From: Ambrosia x helenae
Lineage: Eukaryota; Streptophyta; Magnoliopsida; Asterales; Asteraceae
Reading direction: 5' to 3'
DNA: 64,000 nt
NCBI GenBank assembly: GCA_030844895.1
Contig: CM061228.1
Span: 137,036,812-137,100,811 of the forward strand
Part shown: piece after piece, positions 1-12,232 of the stretch
How positions within the stretch are numbered: the stretch's first letter is position 1
Layout of the letters: each line of letters starts with the position of its first letter
Notes under the pieces: model-generated
What the model saw: only the letters and a program-made list of their open reading frames with translations
Databases searched by the model: none
Told to the model about the DNA's origin: nothing
Made by a program: the position numbers and the translations under genes

Positions 1-1393
1 TGTATATTTTGGTAATTAGTATTGTCATACTTAAAAATTGAGCCGATGAGGGGTTAAAACTTGTCTTGCTAAAAAATTACAAATAAAAATGTGTGCGTCT
101 AGCCGTCTATATATAAAACTGAAGACTACATTAGAAACCTCAATCCGATTAATCGCTAGTCCGTACCCCACCGGCCGACTAGCGCCAAGCGATGCTTACA
201 ACACTGATTTTGGTGGTCTCTTTCATTAATTTCTGGAAGCTAATCCTGATACTATAAGAGTATAATGTGATTGTCTGACAGTGCAAGGTCATGGGGGAAT
301 GATTTGAAGGGTACAGTTTGTAGCTGGATCCTTGTGGGAATAGATTAGTTTCTGTTGCTAAGAAATCATCATGAAAAAAGCACATTAATTTTTTAATGGA
401 GAACTCACACACTCTCCACCTTTGTCTACGTTGGGACTTGATGGCACTATAGATACACATTGGATACTGCTAGGCTAAATACGCATTGGATTGTTTGCAT
501 TTTATGAATGTGATGTGAAAGCTTAGATGACTAATTGTATAATGGGTCAGAATGAACTATGCTATTAGGCATTCAAGACTAACAATATGTTCAGCTGTTA
601 ATATGTAATAGCAGACTATTTTTCAGATGATTAATAGAGGAAATATGTAAAAAGGTATGGAGAAGACACTAGTTTTTGATCAAATAGAAATAGATACTAC
701 AGTATATAAGTTCTGGAGTGTCTCATTGTTAGTATTAAACTATTAAAGTAGTTGAAATGCTATTGCAACTATTGATGACAGACTCAAGTTTTGTTGGTTA
801 GTATCTTGTTGCACATGGAATCTAATTTCAGGTAACATTTATAGTCTGGACTTACAGAGCCCAAAACCCGACCTTGGAAGTCAAGCAGATAAAACCTCAA
901 TTACATATGAAGCTTTCATAAGAAAAGTACAAGGTTTGATAAATGCATGGTGTGATAATGAATTCGACTGTTAGTTTGAGTAAACAAAAAAATAAAAAAT
1001 AATCTGTATAGCGGTCCAAAAACTTTACTGAAAAGTTGTGTTTATACTTTATAGCACAAAGGCAGAAAAGTTACACAAAAAAGGCAATAATCAATACACA
1101 TTAACTAAATTTGTTTGGGTATAATCTTTTGCACGAAAATACTTATAAAGCAGGATTTTGTTGGTTTAGCACTTTAGCCGTTTAGGTGAATTATTATTTA
1201 GACATGAGAGTAATGAGTTTTAACTCTAATATATTTGGCATTATTGCTTTAATCATTCTGTGACATCATGGCACGGTAAGAAGCATGTCAATTGGGTACA
1301 TACTAAGATAAACTCTACTTTTAAATATTCCTCTTCTAGTACAATTTGTTACATGTTGACTTGCTTTTTCATGTTACGCTCTTACTGGTGCAG
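1..1393. other. Upstream flank of SS4, no gene recognised
   Basis: AT-rich sequence with no reading frame I can tie to a protein family. It may be the first intron of the starch synthase 4 gene that follows, because 15 downstream exons are visible but the expected plastid transit-peptide exon is not. I could not place that exon here, so the true 5' end of the gene is probably outside the window. Confidence 0.5.
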
Positions 1394-4300
1394 CGTGCCA
1401 CAACCCAGGAGGTCACCATCAAAGAAAAGCGTCCCGACACAACTTCCCCAAAATGATAACCTCATGCCAGATGACAGTGTACCTAGTGATTCAGAAAATA
1501 TAGATGACATCTCTGATGTTTCTGAACAGTCTATATCTAGTGACATTGTAGCAATTCAGCGTTTTGATGATAGGAATTCAAGCAGCACACTGACCTCGGT
1601 ATGCCTCAAGAATATTCATATATGATGGTTTTATTCTAGGTATCCTTGTTACATCTGTTTCCAGTTATGTTCATCTTTTTAAAGTTAAACAGAAATGCAT
1701 CATATATACCATCCTGTCTCTCTATTCTCTGGTAAAGAGGCCTGTGAAGTCATTTTTTCCCTGATGCATCTTTCTTTTAGGCTCTTAGCACCCATAATAA
1801 CTAATCCATCTGCTTCATAGTTGACATTGGCCTTTCCTTTTATTATGTGTTATTATATGTTTTTCGCAGCTGGTACTTGGCAAAGTTTTGTAGCCACTAG
1901 ACTAGCCAGTGATAGTATTTGCTGCTTAAAATTTTACTAGAGAAACATATTGTATCTGTTTGGTTATTGATTTGTCTGAAAAAGCAGGCAGGACTTCCAG
2001 AAAGTTATAATAGAGCTGTATACGATTTACTTCTTGATGACTAATTCTCAGTTCGACTGATAATACATGAATCATCTTTCATGAACTTCAGAAATTCTAA
2101 TTCCATGGCTCCTGTGTTTTATTAGGATCCATCTGCATGTGGAAAAGATACTGCTATTATTAATAATCTATTTTTATCATCTTAACAGTCTATTGGTGCT
2201 GAGAAAAGGGATGAGCTATCAACTGTTCCTCTTCAGGATGTTATAGGGATGATACGAAATGCCGAGAAAAGTAGAGCCTTCCCCTCTTAGTATTTAAATT
2301 TTATCTAGTGTTAAAACATGTATTTTCTATAGTTTCCAGCAACGACATATGTAACTTTTTTCTTCTATGTCTTCAATTGTTTACCAGATATTCATATCCT
2401 AAATCAAGCTCGCATCCATGCACTTGAAGATTTAGAAAAGATTCTTGGTGAGAAAGAAGCCTTGCAAAGGGAAATTAACATTCTGGAAATGAGACTGGCT
2501 GAAACTGATGCACGGATAAGAGTCGCTGCACAAGATAAGGTACATGTGGAGCTATTACAACACCATTTAGAGAAACTTCGAACAGAAATGTCCAACAAAA
2601 ATAGAACTCCGGATGAAATACAAGATATTGTCCTCCGGTCTCCTGATAGACAAACTCGTGCTCTTAGTGAGGAGATGAATGCATTGAGGAATGAAAATAT
2701 GTCATTAAAAAATGATTTAATGACAATTAAGGAGGAGCTTAGTGAGGTTAAAAGAACAGATGAACGTGTTGAAATGCTGGAGAAAGAACGCAAAATTTTG
2801 GAGTCTTCACTAAAGGAAATGGAATACAAACTTACTCTTTCACAGGATGATGGTGAACAACTTTCAACTTTGAGATCAGAGTGTGAAACCCTATGGGATA
2901 AAGTAGAACATTTGCAAGTATTACTAGATAAGTCAACTAGTCAAGCTGATCAAGCTATTTTGGTGTTACAACAAAATCAGGAGTTGAGGAAGAAGGTTGA
3001 AAGGCTGGAGGAATCTCTTGAAGATGCTAGCATTTACAAGTTGTCTTCTGAAAAGCTGCAACAGTATAATAACTTAATGCAACAGAAAATAAAACTACTT
3101 GAAGAACGACTTGAAAAATCTGATGCAGAGATACATTCTTATGTTCAGTTATATCAAGATTCGGTGAAGGAATTTCAAGATACACTAGATAATCTGAAAG
3201 AAGAAAGTAAGAAAAAAGCATCAGGTAAACATGTGGATATGCCATGGGAATTCTGGAGTCGTTTATTGCTCATGGTTGATGCTTGGTTTCTTGAAAAGAA
3301 AATTCATGGGGATGAGGCTAAGCTGCTAAGGGAGATGACATGGAAGAAGGATGCACGCATCCATGATGTTTACATGGAATGCAAGGATAAGAATGAACGT
3401 GAAATTATTGCTGCTTTTCGCAGATTGACATCTTCATCATCTGGGTATGTATCATTTTACAGTGATTCACATTTCCAACATGCTACTGTATAAACCAATG
3501 ATTTTTGTTCATTGTAGTCCAGGATTGCATGTCATTCATATTGCGGCTGAGATGGCTCCAGTTGCTAAAGTAAGCTTTCTTGTTAACCGCATTTTGCTCA
3601 TAATTTGTTATATCACAGGTATATGGGAAACGTTTCATTTGCTTCAATGTATAGATTTGTCTTTTGGTTTACACTCTCAAGTTCACGCAAGCTTATTTTA
3701 GCCTTTGACGAAATAGAAAGTCCTTGTTGTATTTTAGAACCTTACATATGTGCACATGTGTAGAGACTAGAGAGTCTTAATGTCAAAAAGATCATGTATT
3801 CATGTGAAGAATCTTAATGCCAAAATGATGGTCATCACATTTGTTGATGTGCATTTTGTCATCTCTTGCCATTGCCCTCAAAAGAAATTCAGGAACTCAA
3901 AAGGCTCTCAGTTTTTTTGGTGAAATGCGTGGCCCAAACAAACACCCACAAACAATATCAAGAAAAACTTAATGCACGAGAACACAAGAAAATAACGTAT
4001 TTCACTTGATCAATTTGATCGGGCTACGTTCACGGCTGAACTAGATAGTCAGCTGACTAGTGAAAATGTCCAGAGCTGACCAAAGCTGACAGCTGCCTTA
4101 ATGTAAACCCTCAACACTGAAGAAAGACTGAGCTGTTTGCCAAAGCTGACCAGACTCCACAACTCAACACCATAATCGACTAATATTTAGTCTCTTGAAG
4201 TTACAAAATCACTGATTTTAGTCAAAAGTTCATCAGACAAGACCTAAAGCAGTTATGAATAGTTTATTCTCTTGTTGATGTTTTACTCCATTTTGTGAGT

Positions 4301-7170
4301 CAATTTTCCTAATGCACTTCTGCAGTTCAGGAAAGAACTTCAAGTAGATGTTTTATGGTCCTACATGTAGTGCAGCGGTCATTGAATTCTTTAACTATGC
4401 ACCAAAATAAAAATATAAAAATATGCAGTTCTGAAGTAATGAAATGAACTTGATTTTTTCTTTGAAAAACCTTGATAAATCTTTAATTTATCCACTTCTC
4501 TTTGTAAATTGGTAGGTTGGTGGTCTAGGGGATGTGTTGTCTGCTCTCAGTAAAGCACTACAGAAGAAAGGACACCTTGTGGAAATAGTTCTTCCGAAAT
4601 ATGATTGCATGCAGTATGAATGTATTCAGGACTTGAGGGTATGTCTCCCTCCCCTTTTAACTTGATTATTATGCCAGAAGTATCCAAAGATGTTTAAAGA
4701 ATTCTCATGAATCTATCTCTTTATGTACAGGTTTTAGATTTAGTGGTAGAGTCATATTTTGATGGCAAGTTGTTCAAAAATAAAATCTGGATTGGCACAG
4801 TTGAAGGTTAAAATCTTCTCATCTTGTATATGCATTAGACGTCTTCAAACAAATTTCTTGTTTGTATGCCGATGTAAATTTTAACTTTTATTTTTTTTAT
4901 ATTTAGGGCTTCCTGTTTACTTTATAGAGCCTCTTCATCCTGCCAAATTTTTCTGGAGAGGAAAAACCTATGGGGAACCTGATGATTTAAAGCGCTTCTC
5001 ATACTTTAGCAGGGCCGCACTTGAGCTGCTTCACCAGGCTGGCAAAAAACCAGATATTATTCACTGTCATGATTGGCAAACAGCTTTTGTTGTATGGATG
5101 ATTAAACCTTGGCTTATATAGTTTTCTTAATTCCATCTATAGGTTTGTCACGATGATCTTATCTTGTTATTCAGGCACCCCTTTACTGGGATCTGTATGC
5201 ACCCAAAGGACTAAATTCAGCTAGGATATGCTTCACATGTCATAATTTTGAGTATCAGGGAACTGCACCTGCATCAGAGATAGCATCTTGTGGTCTTGAC
5301 ATTCATCACCTTAACAGACCAGATAGGATGCAGGACCACTCATCACCTGACAGAATCAATCCTGTTAAGGTACTGCAGTCCAGTGTCCTGTTTCTTTTTC
5401 TTGATAATTGTTTTTGTGTACTTACTAACATGTTCCTATGATGTTTTAGGGTGCAATCGTGTTCTCCAATATTGTTACAACGGTATCACCAACATATGCA
5501 CAAGAGGTGCGGACTTCACAGGTAATGATGTTTCATCAAATTTACTGCATTCAGTGTAAAAAATGTATGTCATGCTTGTGAGTGGTACACTTACTGAAAT
5601 TTTAATTTATCATACAGGGAGGACAAGGGCTGCATGGAACCATTAATGCTCATGCTCAAAAGTTTGTTGGGATTCTGAATGGAATTGATACTGATTATTG
5701 GAATCCTGCTACTGACGGTTATCTCAGATTCCAGTACAATGCCAATGATCTTGAGGGGAAAGCTGAGAATAAAAAAGCCTTACAAAGACATCTTGGGCTT
5801 TCATTTTCTGATAGTAGGAGGCCATTGGTAACTTTTTTGTGTCCTTCAAAGATTATTTATTTGTGATATTTGATAAACTTTGTTGGGATTGTTAAAATGT
5901 TATATGTCACACTTGTAAAAAGATAATTACATAGTAGAAATCCATCGTCGTGTAGCATATTGATATATTGTTTTGGTTTCACAGGTTGGCTGTATAACTA
6001 GATTGGTGCCACAGAAGGGTGTTCATCTAATCAGACATGCAATTTATCGGGCATTAGAATTGGGTGGACAATTTGTATTACTCGGTTCAAGCCCTGTGCC
6101 AAATATTACGGTAAGCTTCTGACTTTTTAGTATGAGGACCTTGTTTGCTAGCATCTCATTCTTTGATCTAGTTATTTGTAAAATTGCTAATGTTTACTGC
6201 TTACAAGGAAAAAAGCTCATAATCTTTTTATATTTCAACTTAAAAAACATTGGGTATATTTTTGGTACATCATGCATCTATTAGAAGATAAAGCATACCT
6301 ATCTAAGATTTTATTTTTGTAGAGAGAATTCGAGGAGATAGCAAAGAAGTTTGAAAACAACGAGCATGTTCGTCTGATTCTCAAGTATGACGAGGCTCTT
6401 TCCCATTCAATATATGCCTCATCCGACATGTTCATCATCCCGTCTATTTTTGAGCCTTGTGGCTTAACACAGGTGCAGCATTTGTAGATTTGATTGGACA
6501 ATAGAATGTTTATTGTTAATTCTGCCATTAGAAGACAATTTAGTTTCTGTTATAATTATTATACTTATTTGGTTCTTACTTTTTCAGATGATAGCCATGA
6601 GATATGGTGCAATCCCCATTGCTAGAAAGACAGGGGGTCTAAACGACAGGTGAGATTATTACTCAGTTTCTAACATAAGATATAAATCTCCCATTGAGAT
6701 TAGATTTACAGGGATTTGATCTTCTAAACTTAATGTTTTGCAGTGTATTTGATGTTGACGATGATACCATTCCAGTTCAGTTGAGAAACGGATATACGTT
6801 TTTAACACCAGATGAGCAGGTAAAGTACTGTCTTTTGGCATATAAAACCTATCTAATCTGTAGATTATAGTCTGAATTTTACTAGGGTAATATATGTTAA
6901 TTTAATATTTAATCTTGGTCTTCTTGTTATCTTGTTTATATAAAGTTATAAACACATTTTGATAAAAAAAAAATGGTGACATGCAGAGCTTCAATGGTGC
7001 TTTTGACCGCGCATTTCAACCACTACAAGAATGACAATGAAAGCTGGCAAGAGCTAATTAACACGGTCATGAGCATAGACTTCAGTTGGGACACATCCGC
7101 ATCACAATATGAAGAACTTTACCTACAATCTGTATCCCGAGCCCGGGCAGCACGTCGGGCAGCTGGCTAA
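1394..7170 (+). CDS. SS4: Starch synthase 4 (plastid), 5' partial, frameshifted in last exon
   Basis: Family role: adds glucose from ADP-glucose to glucans and initiates starch granules in plastids. Exons read with GT-AG borders and continuous phase: 1394-1598, 2189-2270, 2388-3444, 3518-3569, 4516-4638, 4731-4806, 4907-5091, 5175-5369, 5450-5521, 5618-5827, 5985-6110, 6323-6472, 6588-6649, 6744-6819, 6987-7170. The long third exon encodes a heptad-rich coiled coil ([20 protein letters not shown] and onward), typical of SS4. A GT5 glycosyltransferase follows: [19 protein letters not shown] with the ADP-glucose-binding [27 protein letters not shown] and the second site [10 protein letters not shown]. 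The transit-peptide exon is not seen. In the last exon one extra T near 7012-7016 puts the frame into TGA at 7030-7032, before the conserved C-terminal tail ([22 protein letters not shown]) that stays readable in another frame to 7170. This is either a real truncation or an assembly indel. Family assignment is very sure; exon 1394-1598 is less sure. Confidence 0.93.
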
Positions 7171-7659
7171 TACATCCGTTTCTGAAACCTAGAGCAGTTT
7201 TCTCCCATTATATACAGTTTTGAAGGTGAACATTGCATCAAAGGGCTTTATGGTACTAAATTGAATTGCGATTCTGCAACACAAGACCACAACCGAATGG
7301 TTCATAACCCGACAGAGAAATTTTAGGACATTAGTTACTTTCCATCACTACTCAAGTGGTTTACGTGATTTTTAGTATCCTTTTGTCCATGTTGGTGACC
7401 GTAAGATTTTTTGCGAATGTAAATCATGTCCATATGTGGTTTTACAGGATAAAAACATTTTACAAATTGTACACTATAAGGTTCTTATTTGTATACTTGT
7501 AAAGATGCATTTATTTTCTCAGTAAGATCTAGTGATTTGTTAAACGCTTATCGCGTCTTAGATTGGTGCTGTGATTACGTAAATTACGAATTAAATTGAT
7601 TTAGGAGACGCAGCGTTTGATTATATTATGATGGAACTATATTGTTCTAGGTTCTTTAC

Positions 7660-7975
7660 TAAGACTATAAGGGGGGGGAGAGGGGGATGAAGCGTCATGT
7701 GGCACTTGTGGGGCCCTTGTGGGGGGGGGGGGGGGGGAATAATTGTGGGAAGTGGAAGGGGGGGGGGGGGAAGAGGGGGGAAGAAAATAATATTATATTG
7801 TGTTAAAGTTAAAAAAAAAAAAAAAAGCTGGCCAATAACAAAGCGCCACGTGTCAAAGAAAATTGCCCCACGCCAGTGAACTCCTCCCCGCCCCCCCTTC
7901 CCGCCCCCCCACGCCATAGCTGCGGTGGTGTTCCCCCCCTTCCCGCCCTCCCCACGCCATCCACTCCGGTCAGTC
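7660..7975. repeat. G-tract/C-tract low-complexity repeat, MITE-like
   Basis: A strongly strand-skewed block downstream of SS4: G-runs on the + strand at about 7670-7780, including 17 consecutive G at 7721-7737, then a poly(A) run, then C-runs at about 7885-7955 with repeated 'cccacgccat'. The G-rich left and C-rich right halves are roughly inverted, which suggests a decayed inverted-repeat element. The open frames across it are composition artefacts. Confidence 0.45.
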
Positions 7976-8032
7976 TAAACTAAAATTTAGTGATCATTAA
8001 ATATTTTGACCGTTAAAATACCCCCATCCAAT

Positions 8033-8546
8033 TAGGGGTGTAAATGAGCCGAGCCCGAGCCTGATTGGGCTCGAGCTCGGCTTGTTATGGTTTTATGAAG
8101 CTCGAGCTCGAGCTCGGCTCGGTTCGAGCCTACAATCTTAAGCTCGAGCTCGGCTCGCTAGCAAAATCAAAAGCTCGAGCTCGGCTCGGCTCGGCTCGGC
8201 TCGAGGTGTTTGAGAACAATCTCAAACGAGCTCAAAGCTCGGCTCGAGATCGCAAAAGCTCGGCTCGCGAGTGCTATTAAATGGACCTATGAAATAAGGA
8301 CTTGGGCTTTGGAGATGTGGGCTATAAATTATAAGAGATATATAAATAACTTATAATTATGTTTGGGCTCGTTTAGGCTCGCGAGCCCAATCGAGCTTTG
8401 TATATAGGGCTCGAGCTCGGGCTCGATAACTAAACGAGCCATATTTCAGGCTCGGGCTCGAGCTCGTTAAGGCTCGGCTCGTTCGGGCTTTTTACCGAGC
8501 CGATCCCGGATAGCTCTCGAGCCGCTAAGTGTCATTTACACCCCAA
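8033..8546. mobile_element. hAT-like MITE, 514 bp, with 8-bp TSD
   Basis: The ends are inverted: TAGGGGTGTAAATGA on the left and TCATTTACACCCCAA on the right (14 of 15 matching). The flanks CATCCAAT (8025-8032) and CGTCCAAT (8547-8554) form an 8-bp target-site duplication with one mismatch, as expected for hAT elements. The interior is non-coding and built from repeated self-complementary words around CTCGAGCTCGGCTCG. It lies about 110 bp past the stop codon of the LHCB1 gene on the minus strand. Confidence 0.75.
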
Positions 8547-8657
8547 CGTCCAATATCTTGAACATATATGAACTATAAAAATGTACCATAAAAGCCCAAA
8601 AATAGCCATAAATTAATTAACATACTCCAGTTCATTTAACATCAAAGTTCATTACAA

Positions 8658-9457
<800 letters not shown>

Positions 9458-9522
9458 TGTAGAAGTTAGTTAGAAGATGTTCTGATTTTCAGAGTTGTGA
9501 TTATGTGTGGATTTTGAAAGTT

Positions 9523-9587
9523 CATTTATAGGGTGAAAGTGGTAAGCCTTTGTTATCTTGAGATATCTATATCTCCATTGTGATTGG
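9523..9587 (-). promoter_or_regulatory. LHCB1 copy A promoter: CCAAT, GATA, TATA
   Basis: On the minus strand, upstream of the 9457 start: CCAATC at 9587-9582, GATA-type words including AGATAA around 9558-9553, and a TATA box CTATAAATG at 9531-9523. This order (CCAAT, GATA repeats, TATA) is the known light-response layout of CAB/LHCB promoters and recurs in copy B. Confidence 0.65.
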
Positions 9588-9673
9588 TCACACAAAATTT
9601 TACATCTTTAACGGAATAAACTAAAAACAAATATGTTTTATTATATTTTTTTAGTACATATATGATGAAGTCA

Positions 9674-9903
9674 ATATCATTACGGTGTAGTAGTAGATAT
9701 TGGTGGATAATGATATAAGAACCATGGGATTCTGGGTTCGATTTTTGAGCCAGACGGGTTTTACCGGTAATTTCATCGTCGTGCCTACTGCCTACGGACG
9801 GGTAGGTTACCGGGTTTTCCCCGGAATTGGTGTTTGACTACTCAGGTATTTTCGGAGTACTTGAATTTGTCGAAAGGGTACCCAAGAGTACTCGGGTTTG
9901 ATT
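9674..9903 (+). mobile_element. tRNA-derived SINE-like repeat
   Basis: It contains a possible pol III B box (GGGTTCGATTT, about 9734) preceded by a degenerate A-box region (GTAGTAGTAGATATTGGTGG). A body follows with 'gagccagacgggtttta' and 'ggttaccgggttttcc'. A second copy lies in reverse orientation at 31321-31517, which shows that this is a dispersed family. Confidence 0.55.
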
Positions 9904-10453
9904 TGTTAGCCGTTAAAAAAAGTACATATTTGATAAAAATACGTAAAATGAGTATTATAATAAAAAAAAAGTTTAAAAATCCAACTTTAGAGAAGATAAC
10001 AATGAATTAAATTTTGATGGATACATAATTTTTTTTCCTAAAGTTTTGACGGATATATTTATCGTTATTCACTATATTTATTTGATAAATTGAATAAATA
10101 TATTATTAAATTCATTTTTGTTCTAATTCAGTAGCAGCTCTGTGCACCACAAGTTTTTTGTGTGTATGCCGTTGATATTTCACATGCAGCAAAGACTTGT
10201 ACCATGCGCTACATCTGTTTGCTGTTGCACCAACCATTCAAGAGCATCATGTGTATGCTTTAAAAGTTGTACATTTTTCTTTAAGATATGAAAGTTGAAC
10301 AGGGCCTTTATTTTCAAAAACTTGGCATCGTATATGGAATTTAATTTAAGGAACTTTCTTTAACCGGTAATAAACTAGGATATAAAGTTTCAGAGACATA
10401 GGGTAACTATATCTTTCTGAATTTGTAACACATTACACATGTGTGGATATATC

Positions 10454-10641
10454 CAGTGGCGAAGCTTGACCCAAAACTTGGGGGGGTCGGAAGTCACCGG
10501 GGGTCGGAAATCACTAGTTTCGGAGGGTCGAAACTGCATATACCAAAAAATTTCTATACGAATACTATATAATCGGAACTTCTGAGCGAAAATTCGGGAG
10601 AGTCGGCCGCCCCTCCCCGCCCTTTATAAGCTACGCCACGG
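10454..10641. mobile_element. CAGTGGCG-type MITE, 188 bp, with TSD
   Basis: The ends CAGTGGCGAAGCTT and AAGCTACGCCACGG are inverted with two mismatches. The 8 bp GATATATC occur on both sides (10446-10453 and 10642-10649), possibly 9 bp with the preceding G. The TSD and TIR suggest a hAT-type non-autonomous element. A second family member is at 62111-62319. Confidence 0.75.
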
Positions 10642-11031
10642 GATATATCTGAACAATTTCATGCATATAGCCCTGCCTGCATGACATTTGCAAAATCTTT
10701 TGTTGCGTATCCACCTTTACTCACGTATCTAATTTTCCTGTTAAACACTAAACATTTTCATTAATCTATATGCAACGGACAACATATAAAAAAAAATCTA
10801 TACGCGCTAATGATATATTCACGATATGGTGCCGCATATCACACTAGTAAAAGTCATTATTGATAGAAACAAGTTTGATACCCGAGTATGAGTTGATTGT
10901 GTTTCTCATGAATGTCTTTATAACATGAAACATATGGTCATATCACACTTAAATTGTATTTTTCGTTGTTTTTTCTACATTTTACTTAAACTTTGTTAAC
11001 AAAACTTGTTAAACTAACCGAGCATTAAGAA

Positions 11032-11033
<2 letters not shown>

Positions 11034-11097
<64 letters not shown>
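11034..11097. repeat. (TA)n microsatellite, first of three
   Basis: An uninterrupted (TA)32 tract directly left of the TIR element at 11098-11505. Confidence 0.95.
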
Positions 11098-11100
<3 letters not shown>

Positions 11101-11502
11101 GAGGGTTATCTTGAGAACGCTAAATATTGTGAGAACCGTGAGAACAAGTACAAAAATCAATCAAAATCAAATTTTTTTAATACAAATCTCATTATAATCA
11201 AAATAGAACATTAATAAATGAATTTTCTTTCTAAGTAAGTCATCTTTTCTTGCAAAAACACTTTTAAATTAACTTTTTACACATGTGTAAATGAAACAGT
11301 TTACACATGTATAAACAGCAAATTTACACATGTGTAAAAACAAATTATTTCCGTATACGTTTGAATTTTTACGCGTAATTTGTGTTTTTGAGATGGAATT
11401 TTAGTAATAAAGACAAGTGTAAAAAGAAATTTGAAATTTGAATGGTTTTAGATGCCGTTCTCACGGTTCGCACGAAATATATGTGTTCTCAAATTAACTT
11501 TC

Positions 11503-11505
<3 letters not shown>
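11098..11505. mobile_element. TIR element anchored in (TA)n, 408 bp
   Basis: The left end GGGGAGGGTTATCTTGAGAAC is inverted against the right end GTTCTCAAATTAACTTTCCCC. A second inverted block just inside (GAACCGTGAGAAC against GTTCTCACGGTTC) confirms the fold. No coding capacity. Both ends abut (TA)n tracts, like the Micron MITEs known from rice that sit inside TA microsatellites. The class is inferred from that resemblance. Confidence 0.65.

Positions 11506-11583
<78 letters not shown>
11506..11583. repeat. (TA)n microsatellite, second of three
   Basis: A (TA)39 tract separating two TIR elements. Reading frames made of tyrosine-isoleucine repeats across it are artefacts. Confidence 0.95.
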
Positions 11584-11586
<3 letters not shown>

Positions 11587-12175
11587 GAAGTATATAGGAA
11601 AAACCCTTCAAAATGGAAAAACCCCCAAAAACCCATCACTTGGTCCACAATTTGCCACCTCATCTAAGTCAATATTACACCTTATTATATTATAAGGGGT
11701 ACTTTGGACATTTACACTATCCCCTTTCTCTCTCTTCCTATATATATTATTTTCCCCCCTCTCTCTCTTCATTTTTTTTTTCAAATTCAAATGACACTAA
11801 TATCTCTCTACCATCCTCTCACTGCCTCTATTTAGAACAACCACCACCACCACCACAACCACCACCACCGCCGTCACAACAGAGCATCGAATAATAATAA
11901 TCCGGCATAGGTACTGTTTCTCTGTCTCTCTCTCTCTCTCTTCTCTTCTCTCTCTTTCCTCTTCCCTTTTTTTTCTGCTCTGTTCGTGCTCAACTATCGA
12001 TCTGCATGATTATAATAATAATAACAATAAACTACTTATGGTAAAAGAAGGTGTGCACGTGTGTGGGAAGATTTGTGTATATTTCTTCATTGTGAAGATT
12101 CTTTTATTAAATCAAAGTATTTTTAAAACCAACACTCTTTGCTGCAACATTTTTCGAACGAGATGACTTCTTTTA

Positions 12176-12232
<57 letters not shown>

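Noticed and set aside
1260..1393. ATG at 1260 as the start of SS4
   Set aside because: The stretch reads without resemblance to a transit peptide and precedes a good acceptor (GTGCAG) at 1393; it is more likely intron.
6973..6986. ATG at 6973 as the start of a small gene (MVTCRASMV)
   Set aside because: It is the end of an SS4 intron. The downstream frame is the displaced C-terminal tail of SS4.
7621..7917. Proline/glycine-rich frames in both directions
   Set aside because: Composition artefact of the G- and C-runs.
9734..9745. tRNA gene suggested by GGTTCGATTT
   Set aside because: Only the B-box-like part is tRNA-like; no cloverleaf or anticodon arm is visible, and it belongs to a dispersed SINE-like repeat. 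No true tRNA or rRNA gene was found.
11452..11667. Tyr-Ile repeat protein
   Set aside because: Produced by the (TA)n tract; the same applies to 14327-14554.
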